Assembly: GCA_003988855.1 (NCBI GenBank)
Contig: QYAI01000005.1
Location: 824,169 to 888,168, forward strand
Reading direction: 5' to 3'
Length of the DNA stretch: 64,000 nucleotides
Source: Arachnopeziza araneosa
Lineage: Eukaryota > Ascomycota > Leotiomycetes > Helotiales > Arachnopezizaceae
The notes beneath the pieces are model-generated. The model was not told where the DNA came from. It was given only the letters and a program-made list of their open reading frames with translations, and made no database searches. The position numbers and the translations under genes were made by a program. Below, in pieces: positions 22,512 through 34,866 of this stretch. Within the stretch, counting starts at the first letter, position 1; every line of letters starts with the position of its first letter.

Positions 22512-23786
22512 CTAATACCCTTTGCTGCGATTCACTATGTTGAGCAATGGCCTTCCTTCCGCTATCCTGGTGAGGTTTTGCTCCACGATTTGAAAACTCC
22601 TTTGAACATTTGAGGATCCACGTGCACTATGCTTAAGATTAGTGTCCGTACAGAAATGAATTTCAGGCCATTTAAGATATGCAGATCTAGGAATAGAGGG
22701 CCATTCGTACCTGATATGAGGTGTAACGACCACATTCTCTAAATCCCACAGCTCGCTATCTGCTAGCAAAGGCTCTGGATCCGTAACGTCCAAGGCCGCA
22801 CCGCGCAGCCCATCAGCTCCAGCCGTTGCGCCTCCAGTAGCACCACTTTCCGAGTACTTTTTCAGGGCTTCAATTAAATCGCTCTGTTCCAGAACCTTCC
22901 CCCGCGAAACATTAATAACAAAAGCATTTTTCCTTCCGAGGATTTCAAATTCTTCCTTCGCTAGTAGATGCGTCGTTTCCGGCGTCAATGGCACTGAAAC
23001 CAGGAGCACATCGATCTCCTGAGATAGAAACTCATGGAGAGAGGCTCTGTCTAAGCCGCTATACCAAGAAGAGGGAATAGAGCCGTCTGGGTCGCCAGTT
23101 CTAGGCACGATATAACCACGATCCTTCTTGCTTTCAGGTGTGTTCTTTGGTGTTGCTGTAAAAGCAATGACTTCAAAACCGAGGGCATGAGCAACTCTAG
23201 CTGCCTGTCGGCCAATAGCCCCGTAGCCTAAGACTCCAAAGGTTTGTCCAACCCCGTCTTGCTGCTCGCGAGGCACTTTGTCTGAGCCCCAGACGTGTTG
23301 CTTCTGGAGCTCAAGCAAAAGTTTCTGCCGGTGGAAATGTGATAAAATTTGCAAGATGATCCATTCTGCAATCTGCGGTCCGTGGACACCACTGGAATTG
23401 GTGATTGCGATTTCTGGTTTATTCCAGATGGGACTTGAGTAAAGTCTATCTACCCCTGCACTGAGCACGTGGACGAGGTGGAGGTTGGGCACAAGGGATG
23501 TGTCTGGGGGCAGTGTGAAAAGCGTTATGAGGATGGTTATATCCTTCCAGAGACCTGTGATTCATACATACGCTTAGCATAGCTTTTTCGCCTTCGGTTG
23601 AGTTCTTCGAGCATCCCTACCATTTGGTATTGCTTCCGATATGATTTTCCTATTCACACGTTGCTGAGGATGAACTGTGATCTTGATATACGGGAATTTC
23701 TTCTTCAAACTATCTAGGATATCGTTGGCCGCCCATGGGATCACGACGAGGAGGTGCTCGTGTTTCAGAGGTGAGATGTCTCCCAT
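22512..23786 (-). CDS. D-isomer-specific 2-hydroxyacid dehydrogenase, NAD(P)-binding
   Basis: Predicted 374 aa that interconverts a D-2-hydroxyacid and its 2-oxoacid with NAD(P)H in the cytosol. Three exons: 23786-23621, 23554-22711 and 22626-22512. Introns of 66 nt and 84 nt are placed so that IPNG joins LWKDITILITLFTLPPD and VVTPHIS joins ARGSSNVQRSFQIVEQN, both matching the family's normal order. Seen motifs are SSGVHGPQIAEWIILQIL before the Rossmann fold, the dinucleotide site GVLGYGAIGRQAARV (~162-176), NVSRGKVLEQSDLIEAL with the catalytic Arg, ALDVTDPEPLL with the conserved Glu, and VTPHIS with the catalytic His. Length and motif set look complete. The open frame extends slightly upstream only via TTG, so ATG 23786 is chosen. 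Substrate (glyoxylate, hydroxypyruvate or other) cannot be decided. Confidence 0.9.
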
Positions 23787-26087
23787 TATTGATATTGTGA
23801 TCAATTGTAGCAGCTCAGGGATAGAACTAGATCAGATCGCGCAAATGAAGCCGGGTATGGTATTTAAGTAAGGAAATAATGAGTATTTGGAAGCAAGACT
23901 TTGAAAAATCAAAATTTACTCGAGAAGGCTACCTAATCGCCGATGGCACAATTTCGAGGTAATCCCTCGTCATTCGATGATAATAACACCATAAAAATAA
24001 AAAACAGACGTCGGTGGATAGAATACCAGATATTATGCCGTGTACCCGAAAGTGGGGGCTTACAACTTCAAGCCAGAATTTTGTAACTTAGTCACATGGT
24101 GCTTAGTAAAACGTGAGTTTTGAGCAAACTTAGAGTGTAAATTGCCAAATAGACGAAATTTATTGTGGTTGAGAGTCTTTAAAATAATGGAAGAGAACAG
24201 CTCATCTTTATAGCTTTCTCAGCAGTGCTTAAGCGGTTTCTTTCCCTCGACGAGCCTCGTGCTACCTCAAGGGAAGAGCTGAAATTTCATTAACAAATTA
24301 ATTAATATAACGGTATTTCAAGTCCGTAGAGATACGGGAGTCAAAAATCACCCCAAATCCTGCGAGAGGGTGAGGGTACCTCCGCAAAGTTGCACTTCTG
24401 CCATAAAGTAAGTGAAAGGAACTCAAGAAATTTGCACGTGAGGCTGAGTGGAGTTGTGATGTCAAATATTTTTCTTGAATATAACGCGATTCTTGGTTGT
24501 ATATAATCTTCGGCCAGGTATGAACTGCACCGAGAATTTTGAGGCCATGTTTATTGGCGAACATGCGTTTAGCATAGGGCTTATCACAGTATTTGTCATC
24601 AGATCACTTTAAAACTCATCAAGAGACTGCTGAATATAGACATAGTGCAGTCCTGTTAAAAATTGAATTGAAATTTAGAGAGTAAAAGACAAAATGCAAA
24701 ATCATAATGTTTGCTGCAAAATGATAGTGAATGAACTTTGCGTGGGACAAACTTGGTGTTTGGTGAGAGTCATTGGGCAAAAAGTATTAAGTCCTGAAAT
24801 CTTTGCTATATTTCGAGAGCGTCAAAGTCATTATCCCTCTTACCTTTATCAATAAATTCCTTGTTTCTCTCCAGTCGTCACTTCTTCCCAGAGCTGAATA
24901 GAACGCCCGGATACATGTGCAGCTCGTGAGGATGTGCTGCATATACTGATTGGCGCATATTGGCCGAGATGAATCAGTAATTCAAAAACGTTAATGCAAG
25001 AATAATCAGGGAGATTTATTGCGAGACCTCATTGTTTGTGAAGCGACAGATGTGGTTTGATTGGGCCAGTCCTAAATGTCCGTAGGTAGATCTCAACCAA
25101 GCGCAGTCAGCGCTCACAGCCGTTAGATCTTATGCTTTGGAAGACCACAGGATGTTATATGGCGAATGTTAGTATCGGTAATAACCAGACGGGGTTTTAC
25201 GACTTCTACTCCCATGTATTCTGTACTACAGAGCGGCTCAGCACGTGACTACCATTTCCTAAGCGTAACAGCTTATCTACCTACCTACCTTGGTAGTAGG
25301 TACTCACTTCGACAATCAAACCCAATACTGAGGTGCGATGGCCACTAAATCTAGTTGATTAAGTCGATCTTTCATGTGAAAATTATTTTAAACACGTGGA
25401 TTTGTTTCGAGGGCGTCACTGAGAAGCTCCTCAGGACCATCTGAACATGTCCTTGCATGGACTACCTATTTACGTTGTGCGCACTATCCGGTTTGTGCAC
25501 GGTCGGGTTAATTATGGAGAAAAGCTCTGGGTAGCCTGAATATCAATCTGCCACCGACTCACTTTGGTGCTTGGCAACCAGGGTAATATTCTGAGTGACG
25601 GGCGTTCTCCGTGGTTGTGAGGGGCGTTGACGAAGTGAGCTGAGGAGAGGCTCATGGGCTGTGGCCGAGACTCTACGATGCATGATACAACGTTCGCCCA
25701 CTGTATTATCTAGGTTCTGATCGCTGGTTCTTTGCCTCAATGTATTCATTCTTGTTGTTTACCTCCCAAAAGCGCGGCGCTGGTCTAGATCATGCGCACG
25801 TTCCTTTGCACCTTATGAGGAAGGGCGGGTCAACGTTCTTCAAAATCAAAAACGCCCAATTGTACTTCCTCTCCTCTTGGCAACTTGGCAAACAGTCACG
25901 GAACAAGAACTCGTCCGATGGTGTGCAGAAATTCAATAACACGATAGTTCCAGTACTTCCCGAACTATACGGAGTACTCCGCTCCATCGCATCGCAGAAG
26001 TGCTATGCTTGGTTTAAAAACGGGAAATGCCCCACTGCCTTTTTTGTCTTCTGATTTCTTGTTCCTTTTTTGGGTTTTATTTTCAAG
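23787..26087. other. 2.3-kb AT-rich spacer
   Basis: Low-GC DNA with frequent stops on both strands and many TA steps, as in repeat-induced point-mutated or simply non-coding fungal spacers. A short inverted stretch acctacctaccttggtagtaggt lies at about 25277-25300. No gene supported. Confidence 0.45.
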
Positions 26088-27471
26088 ATGTTGCTCAAGT
26101 CACTGGCCCTCTTCTCTTTTCTCGTGAACCATGCGTGGGCTAGTATTAGTAATAACGACCTGCTAAATGCTGCCCACAAGAGATCTTCAACTTCAACTTT
26201 GAGATCTTCGAGTGCTTGTAGCTGCATTGCGACAACCCTTACTATAACTGCCACAATGAATATAAAGTCCATTTCCACATCAACCTCCTGCGTCTGCCCT
26301 GTTTCCCATCCTTTCATTTCAACCGTCACTGTCTCTGCAAGTCCTTCTTCGGTGTGTACACACACGACATCCCAATCTACACCAACAGTCACAGTTACGA
26401 AATCCTCCTCTTGCTCTGTTCCGTACACTGTTACTATTTATAAAACTACATCTACCTCATCTAAGGTAGATTTCACTACCACAAAATCTACTACAACGAC
26501 GGTCACGGTAACGGCATCCTCTGTCTACTCGGCTCCATATACCGTAACTATTTACAAGACCACATCTATCCAATCCAAGATAGGTTTCACTACGACACAA
26601 TCTGCTTCAACCATCACTTCCACTGTGACCGTCACCCAGACTTCATCTGTACCTCACGAGGTAGACTTTACAACCACACAACCTGCCTCTACAATCACGT
26701 ACGAGTATATTCCTTAGCTGACGAACGAGAATACTAACCAATAAACTCAGAATAACGGTATCTTGCTCATCAACCTTCTCAACCTCAACCTCCACCGCTC
26801 CCAGTTGCCCTTTGCCCTCTTTCTCTTGCTCAGGCGCCTGCAAAGACCTCACCTCCGATCCTAATAACTGTGGGGCCTGTGGACTCACTTGTTCTTCAGC
26901 CAATGGCGCATCTAGTTGTATTAATTCCCAATGCACCATCGCGTGCAACGCCGAGTTCTCCGACTGCGACCAAAATCCTTTTAACGGTTGCGAAACCAAC
27001 ACTAACTTTGACCCTAACAATTGTGGTGCTTGTCACACGACGTGCAATTATCCCAATGGGCAGGGCACATGCATATTTGGCACCTGCCAGCTCGCTGGTT
27101 GCTTCTCTGGGTATCGGAACTGTAATGGCAATTTGGCCGATGGGTGTGAGACAAATATCTTCCAAGACACTTCCAACTGCGGAGGGTGTGCACATCAATG
27201 TAATTCCAACAACGGAACTCCTTTTTGCAGTGGCGGATCCTGTGGGATTCTCTGTGCGGCTGGCTTTGGAGACTGTAATAATAATCCGAACGATGGCTGC
27301 GAGACTAACACCGCAACGGACAGGAATAATTGTGGGTTCTGTGGCAACGTGGTAAGTGCTTGTCTGATCATAGAAGGGCAAATTGAAGAGGGGATGAGAT
27401 TAGCTAACAGTATACAATAGTGCCCAAGGATATTTGCTGCACCATTTTGTGCTAATGGGGTCTGTCATTGA
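26088..27471 (+). CDS. Secreted Thr/Ser-rich protein with NNCGxCGxxC cysteine repeats (STIG1-like)
   Basis: Predicted 420 aa from three exons: 26088-26698, 26751-27351 and 27421-27471 (introns 52 and 69 nt). The first joins PASTIT to ITVSCSS; the second falls inside the last repeat, GNV|CPRIF. ATG 26088 gives a signal peptide (MLLKSLALFSFLVNHAWA). Residues ~45-215 are Thr/Ser-rich with repeated blocks such as PYTVTIYKTTS and FTTTQ, likely O-glycosylated stalk. The C-terminal half has four blocks of type DPNNCGACGLTC, DPNNCGACHTTC, DTSNCGGCAHQC and DRNNCGFCGNVC, alternating with GCETN blocks (FGDCNNNPNDGCETN). This pattern resembles the stigma-specific STIG1/'GCxTN' cysteine-repeat proteins known from plants, fungi and myxobacteria. 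No GPI signal. Function in fungi unknown; a wall or adhesion role is inferred. Confidence 0.82.
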
Positions 27472-29395
27472 AATTCCAGTTGGATCAAATATTAGATTTC
27501 AATACCAAGACCAGATGTTTTCTTCATAAACCATGACGTGATATCCCAGTCTTTCTATCGCTTGCCCAGTGTAATTTATTAGGTCAAAGTGTCCATTGAT
27601 CGTAAAAACAAGATCAAGGTCGATAGAGGAAGCGGAAAAGAGGATCAGATCCTAGCTATGCTAAGTGGCGGTTTATATGACGGTCAGCAGAATAACACTC
27701 TCTTATAACTGCATGAATTAAGTATTAGGTGGAATCGGACAACGAAATAATATCTCAGACTCTGAGCATCAATCGCATGTGTGATTTTCTCGAAGTCAGG
27801 CGCGTAGCACCTAGCCTAGAAACGCGACTCACTTAATATTGAAAACAAAACACACAACCAAAAAAATGAAATAAAACTTGACATAAAGAGACTCAAAAGG
27901 CGAAAAAGAAAGCTCTCAACGGCCCAAGAAAAAAACCCCTCCCGCCCGGGTTTCTTCCTTGATTCTGTTACATCCCCTTCTTCCTCTATACACCTATGTT
28001 TTCGATGGTACTGCCTCATGCTGCCACATCCAGGGTTGTCGAGTCGACTTTGCTCAGACGTAGGTTGGCGGCAGATTGACTGGTAGAAATATCTTTTCAC
28101 CGACGTAAACCACTACGGACTGAAAGTCAACACAGGCTGCTAAAAGCATCCCTCGAGTAAACAAGACGACTGTTTGAAAGCCCAATTTCATTCTGATCTG
28201 GAGGTCCATTTCTTGCCTATCTCTCATCACTGTACGAGTTGAAGATTCTCTAACTTTCTTTCCGGTTTTGCATTTCTAGCTTCAAGAACCGTGTAGCCTT
28301 GAGTCGACCACTCTACTACATTTTGGCTCTCCTGCGACTCATTACATACTTAGAAATTGATGCTGGATACCAATGACACAAAGAACGAAAACAACTACAA
28401 CTCTAGAGCCTATTTGGACGGATATTTAGAGTAATTCTAATGAATACCAAGAAGCTGTTGTAGACAGGTATTGTCCGGTTGATGATTTGGTATAAATTAT
28501 TTCGTTTTAACACGCTGTTAAATTGGTACCGATGACCAACTTAGTCTGTATACTGCAAGTAGATAAACAAAGAGTATAGAAATGTTAAATTAAATGTATT
28601 TTCATTATTTTAATAGCAGTGAAACGTGATTTGTGGATATCAAAATGCTCTGCTATGAAGGACACGTGACCTAAGCCTCTATCTATTCCCAGCTGGTTTG
28701 CAGGACTCTATTCTTAGACAACACACACAATAATCCCTCCACACCTCAGGAATAAAATAACTCCCTTTGCACCAGCGGCGATTTAGATGAGGTTAGGATT
28801 CTGGACGCCGTTACATCTACAAAAGCGAGCCTAAATATTCTCTGATCTTTCTGGACGAAACCTTTCTTCCCCCGCTTTGAGTTATTTTCTTGGAGCAGGT
28901 CATCAACCCGAAGTAATACCAGACTCGATGCTTGACAACATACAACATCCTATTTGGTTTTCTTTCTTTGTAGCATTGATTAGGTCAGCACCAGACGATC
29001 CCAGGTTCCATCCTAAAATACATGTACTGTCCAGCCGAATTCAAGTCACGAGTTTCCATCAACCACTCCGAATGAGCATGACCGGAAGTCTCTACCAATT
29101 CGTAATTTGGCCCGACAACGTAGTATATGCAAACGTCGATCCTCTAGGTATAGTTATGCAGAGTCACAAATACGAGGCTTGTATTTCCGAGCTTGACTGA
29201 TCTATTGGTCTGTAATTCGCTTACCTTCGTATCCAGAACCCTGCTTGGATAAATCGCGTGATACTTGTATAACCACTGCATATAAGAAAACGTCTGTAGT
29301 GAGATTCAGGACAGTTTTCCCCATTCCAATTTTTTTGTTGTTACATATTTGGACTTTAAAATCTTGACATTGAGAGTTTCACCACAGCTACAACA
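27472..29395. other. 1.9-kb spacer, no supported gene
   Basis: AT-rich. A frame at 28877-29200 (plus) starts only with TTG and has no recognised family. Nothing else seen. Confidence 0.4.
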
Positions 29396-30080
29396 ATGGG
29401 ACTCCTTCCGAAATTATTAGCAGTGGCCTTGACTTCGCTTGCAATCAACGCGGGCCCTGTAGTTAGACGACAAACATCTACCTGTTCGCTTTCTGGTCCC
29501 GAAAACACCTTCCCTTCTTCATTTCGCCTCTTGGCACTGGACCCATCCAAAAATGCCACTCTCACGCTCGCTCCTGTCCCTAACATCTCCTTTGACGAAC
29601 CGGGGACATTGTACCTCGGAGGATCCACAGACGCCACCTTCACGCTCACCAACTACACGCTCTTCGCCGGAACGGCCCCTTGCACCCTAGATCCACTCGC
29701 GACCAACGAGAACCTCGGACTCATCCACTGCGCTCAGAACCCCGCCGCGCGGGATGCGGGAGGGAATCCATATTTCACCATCGGCTGCCACGAGTCTCTC
29801 AACCTCCTGGTTCTGCAGGCGGCTTTTGAGAGTGCGGCGGGATCGTTCAGTGTTTGTGGTGGGTATTCCGAGAGTTTGGGCATGGACGTGTGCTCATGGC
29901 TGCAGATAACTATAGCACCGACTACTGGGCCAACTTTGGCGAAGCTTATGTGAATCTTCAAACTTGCGGTAGGTGCTCTCGTCGACGTGACCCTTGAGGC
30001 ATATTGACGTGTATTTATTAGGACAAGTTCCCGCGGGTCAGGATGCGTTGATAGTTCGAGTTATCCCAGTAACCAGTTAA
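29396..30080 (+). CDS. Small secreted protein, uncharacterised
   Basis: Predicted 194 aa from three exons: 29396-29858, 29906-29968 and 30022-30080, with introns of 47 and 53 nt. The unspliced frame also stays open to 29953, but the spliced form gives a more protein-like end: FSVC|DNYSTDYWANFGEAYVNLQ|TCGQVPAGQDALIVRVIPVTS. A signal peptide (MGLLPKLLAVALTSLAINAG) is followed by a possible Kex2-type site (RR at ~24-25). Several N-glycosylation sequons (NAT, NIS, NYT, NYS) and six to seven cysteines are present. The organisation is loosely like PhiA-type wall proteins (FRLLALDPSKNATLTLAPV), but I would not assign it. Intron choice in the C-terminal part is inference. Confidence 0.7.
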
Positions 30081-31393
30081 GAAGCGAGGTGTATAGCCCC
30101 CTGGCGCTTCCAAACGAAAACCAAACGAGCATTGTATCTCCGATTTATATGGCCATACTATAACTATCGAGAAATAAATGATTACCTAACTTAGTCGCTG
30201 TTTCAAAACTCAGGCCGAGGAATCTCCTCATAGCACAGGACCTATAGCTTACGTAAAAAGTACAATGACAATTACTCAAATGCTTAATATTATTTCATCT
30301 GTATCTTGAGGACATTAATTTTCGTTTAAAATTGTCTTGGTTTGATCGGAGAAGAGTGTGTGTTAGTTAAAGAATGCCTCAATAACACTGGTCTGGAAAC
30401 CTTAAATCTAGACCTCAAAGTCAATTCCTGGGTTAAGAGAAGCGCACTAGAACGGAGCCTAGAAGTCGAACCTTAGACCAGGCTCAATCAGCCTCGAGCA
30501 AACACTTAAGTTCAGGGAGGTGATTTTGGACTTGCGGGCATAATCAAATAAGATCTCATGACCTAAATGTCATAAATTTACAGCGAAAGGAGGTAAAATG
30601 CACATCAACATACGTTAATTTAAATGTAACATTATTGAGAAATTTAAAGTTCATCATTGTGCTACATCGACTAACATGTCGTAGGCTAGTAAAGAATATC
30701 ATCACAGCAAGCATACTAGATAGAATCCATCTAATCTATCCTCTCTAAGAGAGGAGGCAGAGGTCTTACTCTTATGACAGGTTTAACAAAAGGTTTCAAA
30801 TCAATGACTACCTCGCGTGTCAAAATTCCTCCTTCCCAGACCTCTTTCTAAGCAGCCGAAAATGCTACCTTCTCTTCCTCATTTACTTCCCGGTCGTCGT
30901 CAAATAAACCGCTGAAAGACTTCAATGGTGTTAATATAGCCGTGCTGGGTAGTTCATCTCCTAAAAGATTGAGCTCACGCCATGTGGATCCAAACGCCGA
31001 TATTGCAGGTGCATAGGGCTCTTTATTTTCCATAGCTATCTTTAACATGTTGAAAATATCATTGTTAAGTTCTCCAGAAATTTCCACTAACTTGCAAATT
31101 GCAACTAAAGAAGCTTCGATTATTATAGAAGACGAAGATATAGCTAGTCTTTCTGACTCTACAATAGATTGTATTGAAATTAAGTAGTTATTTAATTATA
31201 ATTAATTTAGTAGTATGGGTTCGCTTATTTTTGGGTAATCGGAATAGGGGGGTGATCGGAATGGGGGTGCAGGGACTTGCTTCAACAACCTGTATGGGAT
31301 TACCGGTTCAAGTAGAATTTGTTTAGACACAACCTTACACCAAAGCTGCTCAATCAATGTTATGCGCCTGTCTTCTCACGGAATAAAATCAGC
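30081..31393. other. AT-rich spacer with a short orphan frame
   Basis: No complete gene. A minus-strand frame ending at 30848 and open back to about 31200 (without an early ATG) reads ICKLVEISGELNNDIFNML and ends in an acidic tail; it may be the last exon of a decayed gene. The rest is AT-rich. Confidence 0.35.
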
Positions 31394-32200
31394 ATGGACA
31401 ATAGCACGGAATCGGAATCTACCATTAACCTTATTCGGCTATGGATTAAAAACTGTGATTTGTGTCATCATGCATGCAAGAAAACCAGAAAGATAAAACG
31501 ATTCCCCTCAATGGTTTCGTTCCGCCCTGCTTCATTTGAATAAGGATTCACCTCGAAAGATCCGCCTTGTGACAACGAATTTCAAGAGTGCATCTATACA
31601 TACGCTACCTTGAGTCATTGTTGGGGCGCGGGGGAAATGTACAAGTTAACCACTTCGGTCATGGAGAGCTTCCGAACCGGAATAAAAGTGTCTGCATTAC
31701 CCAAGACGTTGCGGGATGTTGCGTCGAAGCTTGGTTGCCAGTACCTCTGGATTGACTCACTATGTATAAGGCAAGATAGCCCGTCAGATTGGCAACAACA
31801 GTCATCGATCATGGGCTATATCTATGCGCATTCATTATTCAATATCTCTGCAGCTAGCTCTCCAACCGGGTTTTTCGGGCTCTTCCGGGAAAGGAATTTA
31901 TCCCTTGTACAACCCTGTATCATTACACCCAAATGGGAGCCACTTCAGAAACGGAGATCTTATATAGAACGAGGGCCGGTCCCCTTATACCCAGCGCTAA
32001 GTATGTTTGATTTGTCAGTTCAAATCGAGGCCGGTCCACTTGCCACCCGTGGCTGGGTCTTTCAGGAGCTTTGCTAGCTCCCCGTATTATTTATTTTTGT
32101 GGACAGCAAGTCTGGTGGGAGTGTTTGGAACTACTTACCTGCGAGAGATGGCCTGTTGGCCTCCCAGCAATTGAGCATGAAACTCCGCTTGGGGTTGGTC
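31394..32200 (+). pseudogene. HET-domain protein, disabled by a stop and a 1-bp frameshift
   Basis: N-terminal half of a heterokaryon-incompatibility protein. From ATG 31394 the frame reads NCDLCHHACKK, meets an in-frame TAA at 31541-31543, then continues in the same frame with the HET core: TYATLSHCWGAGEMYKL, ALPKTLRDVASKLGCQYLWI, DSLCIRQDSPSDWQQQSSIM, then ATRGWVFQE. At about 32071 the frame shifts by one base: the read frame stops at once, while the next frame carries LAPRIIYFCGQQVWWECLEL, the normal continuation. Homology fades after about 32200. The HET core itself (ShCWG, LWIDSLCI) is almost intact, so inactivation is probably fairly recent. HET proteins trigger incompatibility cell death after allorecognition. 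Confidence 0.85.
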
Positions 32201-33000
32201 TTACCCGCAGCGGGGGTGCACTCAGGGGTTGTAGCTTTTCAAGGACCGCGGGGCAGATCTGTGGCCTGTGTGGCTTTGCTAGATACACTTGTAGCAGGGA
32301 GGTACTTGGGGAGCAATACCTAACAAAAACCCCACTGCTGACTCGTTTAAAGGTACCTGGACCATCTGTCCACCCATCCTTTCTTCTTTCATTCCACCCC
32401 CGCCAGAGTCAGGCTTTTATGCTAGCCACGACCATGACGCCGCAACTGGATGCTGCAAAGTATATTCTAATTAAAACTCTATTAACAGAAAGGTGAGTGG
32501 CCAGCGGTAGGTGTATCTTTCGGATGCTGCACATACGGAGCGAGGAAGTTAGGGCGAGGCAGCACGGTAACAGCAAGTCACTGGCAGAGTAGACAGTACA
32601 GTGGCTAGGTGTCGGGTGTTGCGACACGTGCTGTATGGAGAGGCCTGAGGATGCAATGGTGGTAGGACCGACCATTCCCTTGTTAGATAGGAGCCTTGTG
32701 CTTAACTTAGGTATTCAATCTCATTATTGATATATTCCTATTACACATACTAGCCACAGACTTGCACTTGCAATATTCCTCTACCAGAGCACCAACCCAC
32801 AGTAATGACAGTAGGAACCGTAACATCGGGGACCAACTTAGGCTGATCTCTGAGCATGTTTGGAGGGCACTGAAGAGGAAACTGTATGAGCTCTTTCCGG
32901 ATACTGAATCGCCAAAGGATTCAGCTGAATACCTCGAAGAGCTAAAGCGGCAGTTGTGGGGTGTAGTGGTGTATTAAAGACTTTTGACTTATAATTTTAG
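32201..33000. other. Intergenic / HET 3' debris
   Basis: After the WECLEL block, HET similarity is lost. Short frames at 32071-32496 and 32762-32977 (plus) are not recognisable. Nothing else supported. Confidence 0.4.
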
Positions 33001-34017
33001 CTAAGCTGGGGACAAAGCCAAGGGCAGCAGCAGTCCCACCGCAACCGAAAACGCAGTGCTACTCCATAGTGGCTCGCCGTACCTCCACGATCCCGCCTTA
33101 CTAAGCCTACTTATCTTTGCCGGCTGAGCGGGATAAAGGCACTTATAATCCCCCCAGGTATCATTTGGGGTCGTGGTGCCCAAATACGAGCCCTCCCACG
33201 AGTCAGCCGCCGGCATAGTCCAGGTGAGGTTAATGTTCGGGCAGTCAAAATGCTGCAAGGTGTAGTTCGACCAAACCGCCGTCGGCAGGCCGTCCGCCTG
33301 AATTGTGGTGCAGCCCGTGTCGTTGAACTTGCAGCACGGCACGCTATAGCCGTTGGCGATCAGGTCGTTGTCCGTGCGGGCCGCGTATGGATATAACTGC
33401 TGGTTTTGTGTACTGTTGTACTGTGCGTACGCATCAATCGAGGGCCATAGGCCGAACTGGCTGTCCACCGGTCTCACGTCCCCGAGCTTGGTGAAGGTGA
33501 CGTAGTAATCGTCGGGCACCCGTTGCTGATAAGGGAAATAAGGGCCAAAGTTGCTACCGGTAGGATAGACCGGATACTCAATGTTGGGTCCCCCGATGAC
33601 GATGGAGTACCAGTATCCTGACACATTACCAAAGGGATAAGCGCCGAGCGAAGACCAGGCACTCCAGCATCCTACATAGGAATTGATGCTCATGCTGTCG
33701 CTCCAATATGGCTGCTGCCCAGTTGGGTCGCACACCATACCAAGAGAGGAGTAACCGAGGTAGGTATCATTCGTAGTGTTGCGGACATACTGGTTAATGG
33801 TCGCTTCGAACAGGTCCTGGAGAGGTTGAGGCGCCCAGCTTGGAGGCTGCTGGGAACTCTGTGCGATGGCTGGGTTGAGGTGACATTTTCCCGTCTGTGT
33901 GCAGTTGTTGACGGCGGGCGAGCATATACCTATAGATTTCCATGTGTATGATGCTTCGACTAGGAGAGAGTAGATAGCTAAGACAATGCCGAACTGAAGC
34001 ACATGCAGGCTGAACAT
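33001..34017 (-). CDS. Secreted, probably GPI-anchored protein of unknown function
   Basis: Single-exon 338-aa protein. The N terminus is a signal peptide (MFSLHVLQFGIVLAIYSLLV, cleavage near EAS). The C terminus has a small-residue region followed by a hydrophobic tail (STAFSVAVGLLLPLALSPA), as in GPI-anchor signals. The ectodomain has 10-12 Cys, many N-x-S/T sequons (NCT, NTT, NDT, NVS, NST, NYT, NLT) and is rich in Trp and Tyr (SGYWYSIVIGGPNIEYPVYP, VPDDYYVTFTKLGDVRP), which looks like a folded beta-rich domain. I do not recognise the family. An extracellular wall or plasma-membrane location is inferred. It lies alone between a HET relic and a long gene-poor stretch. Confidence 0.78.
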   Translation of the reverse strand: MFSLHVLQFGIVLAIYSLLVEASYTWKSIGICSPAVNNCTQTGKCHLNPAIAQSSQQPPSWAPQPLQDLFEATINQYVRNTTNDTYLGYSSLGMVCDPTGQQPYWSDSMSINSYVGCWSAWSSLGAYPFGNVSGYWYSIVIGGPNIEYPVYPTGSNFGPYFPYQQRVPDDYYVTFTKLGDVRPVDSQFGLWPSIDAYAQYNSTQNQQLYPYAARTDNDLIANGYSVPCCKFNDTGCTTIQADGLPTAVWSNYTLQHFDCPNINLTWTMPAADSWEGSYLGTTTPNDTWGDYKCLYPAQPAKISRLSKAGSWRYGEPLWSSTAFSVAVGLLLPLALSPA

Positions 34018-34774
34018 ATTTCTCTGTAGTGTGAAAAATACTTGGAGGAAGAGTGTTTCTCCAGGGCAGAGAAGCGGGAATGAACGAAACCGAAGATGCC
34101 AATGATTCGAATATCAAAGAGCCGATGCCTTCTGTCGTGATCAGCTAGACCTCTGACCCAAATATAACCCAGAAGTTGAGAAAAGGGGTCGTCGGCCTTG
34201 CTGGCGCCGGTGGCGTCTGTTGCCATGTCTCAGGTTCAGCGACATGTCAACGCAGCTGAATGTTCATTCATGCAAATCCAGCCGGGTTGTACGAACGCCC
34301 ACGATAAGAAGCCATCTGGATTGTTGTCACTTTATGCGAGAAAGATGATCGCGGGGCTCAGCTATAACCCCCAGGGCTGCCATCCCGACGCTGCCGTGCG
34401 CCGTTGAAACCCGCAGATGCGGCTTCTGTTGGACGCATTGGACGAGGCGAGCAGAGATTAGCAGGGGAGTAAAGAGCAAGTTCTGCCTTTGTTAGGTATT
34501 ATTAATTTATTCCCTCAGTGCCCGTACTAACTCGACTCTAAGGTTCTATCTTGCAGTGGCATTGCATAAGCGAAGAGGAAGTGAAAAACCGTAGCCGCTT
34601 GATTGGGCTTAGAGAGGGGAGTGGAGTAGATTGAAGAATGTACTTTTAGGGGGAGGAGGCCCTGTTTTGGGCTTCCTAGGACCGACTTGGTCCCCCTGAG
34701 TATAATCGTGTAGAGTTGACAACTTTAGAGCTAGCGGAAGTTTAGCCGAGGAGCCGAAACGGGTCACCTTCGAC

Positions 34775-34842
34775 GCTGTCTATTTACCATCGCTGTCTAT
34801 TTACCATCGCTATCTATTTACCATCGCTGTCTATTTACCATC
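34775..34842. repeat. Tandem repeat, 17-bp unit x4
   Basis: Four head-to-tail copies of gctgtctatttaccatc; the third has one substitution (gctatc). Confidence 0.95.
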
Positions 34843-34866
34843 GCTCTCGCCTTCGACTCCCCCTTG

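Noticed and set aside
25277..25300. Hairpin acctacctaccttggtagtaggt
   Set aside because: Short AT/GC-mixed palindrome in spacer without gene, tail of T or repeat context; likely chance.
23787..26087. Possible repeat-induced point mutation (RIP) tract
   Set aside because: AT-richness fits RIP but I could not recognise any parent transposon, and no dinucleotide index was computed.
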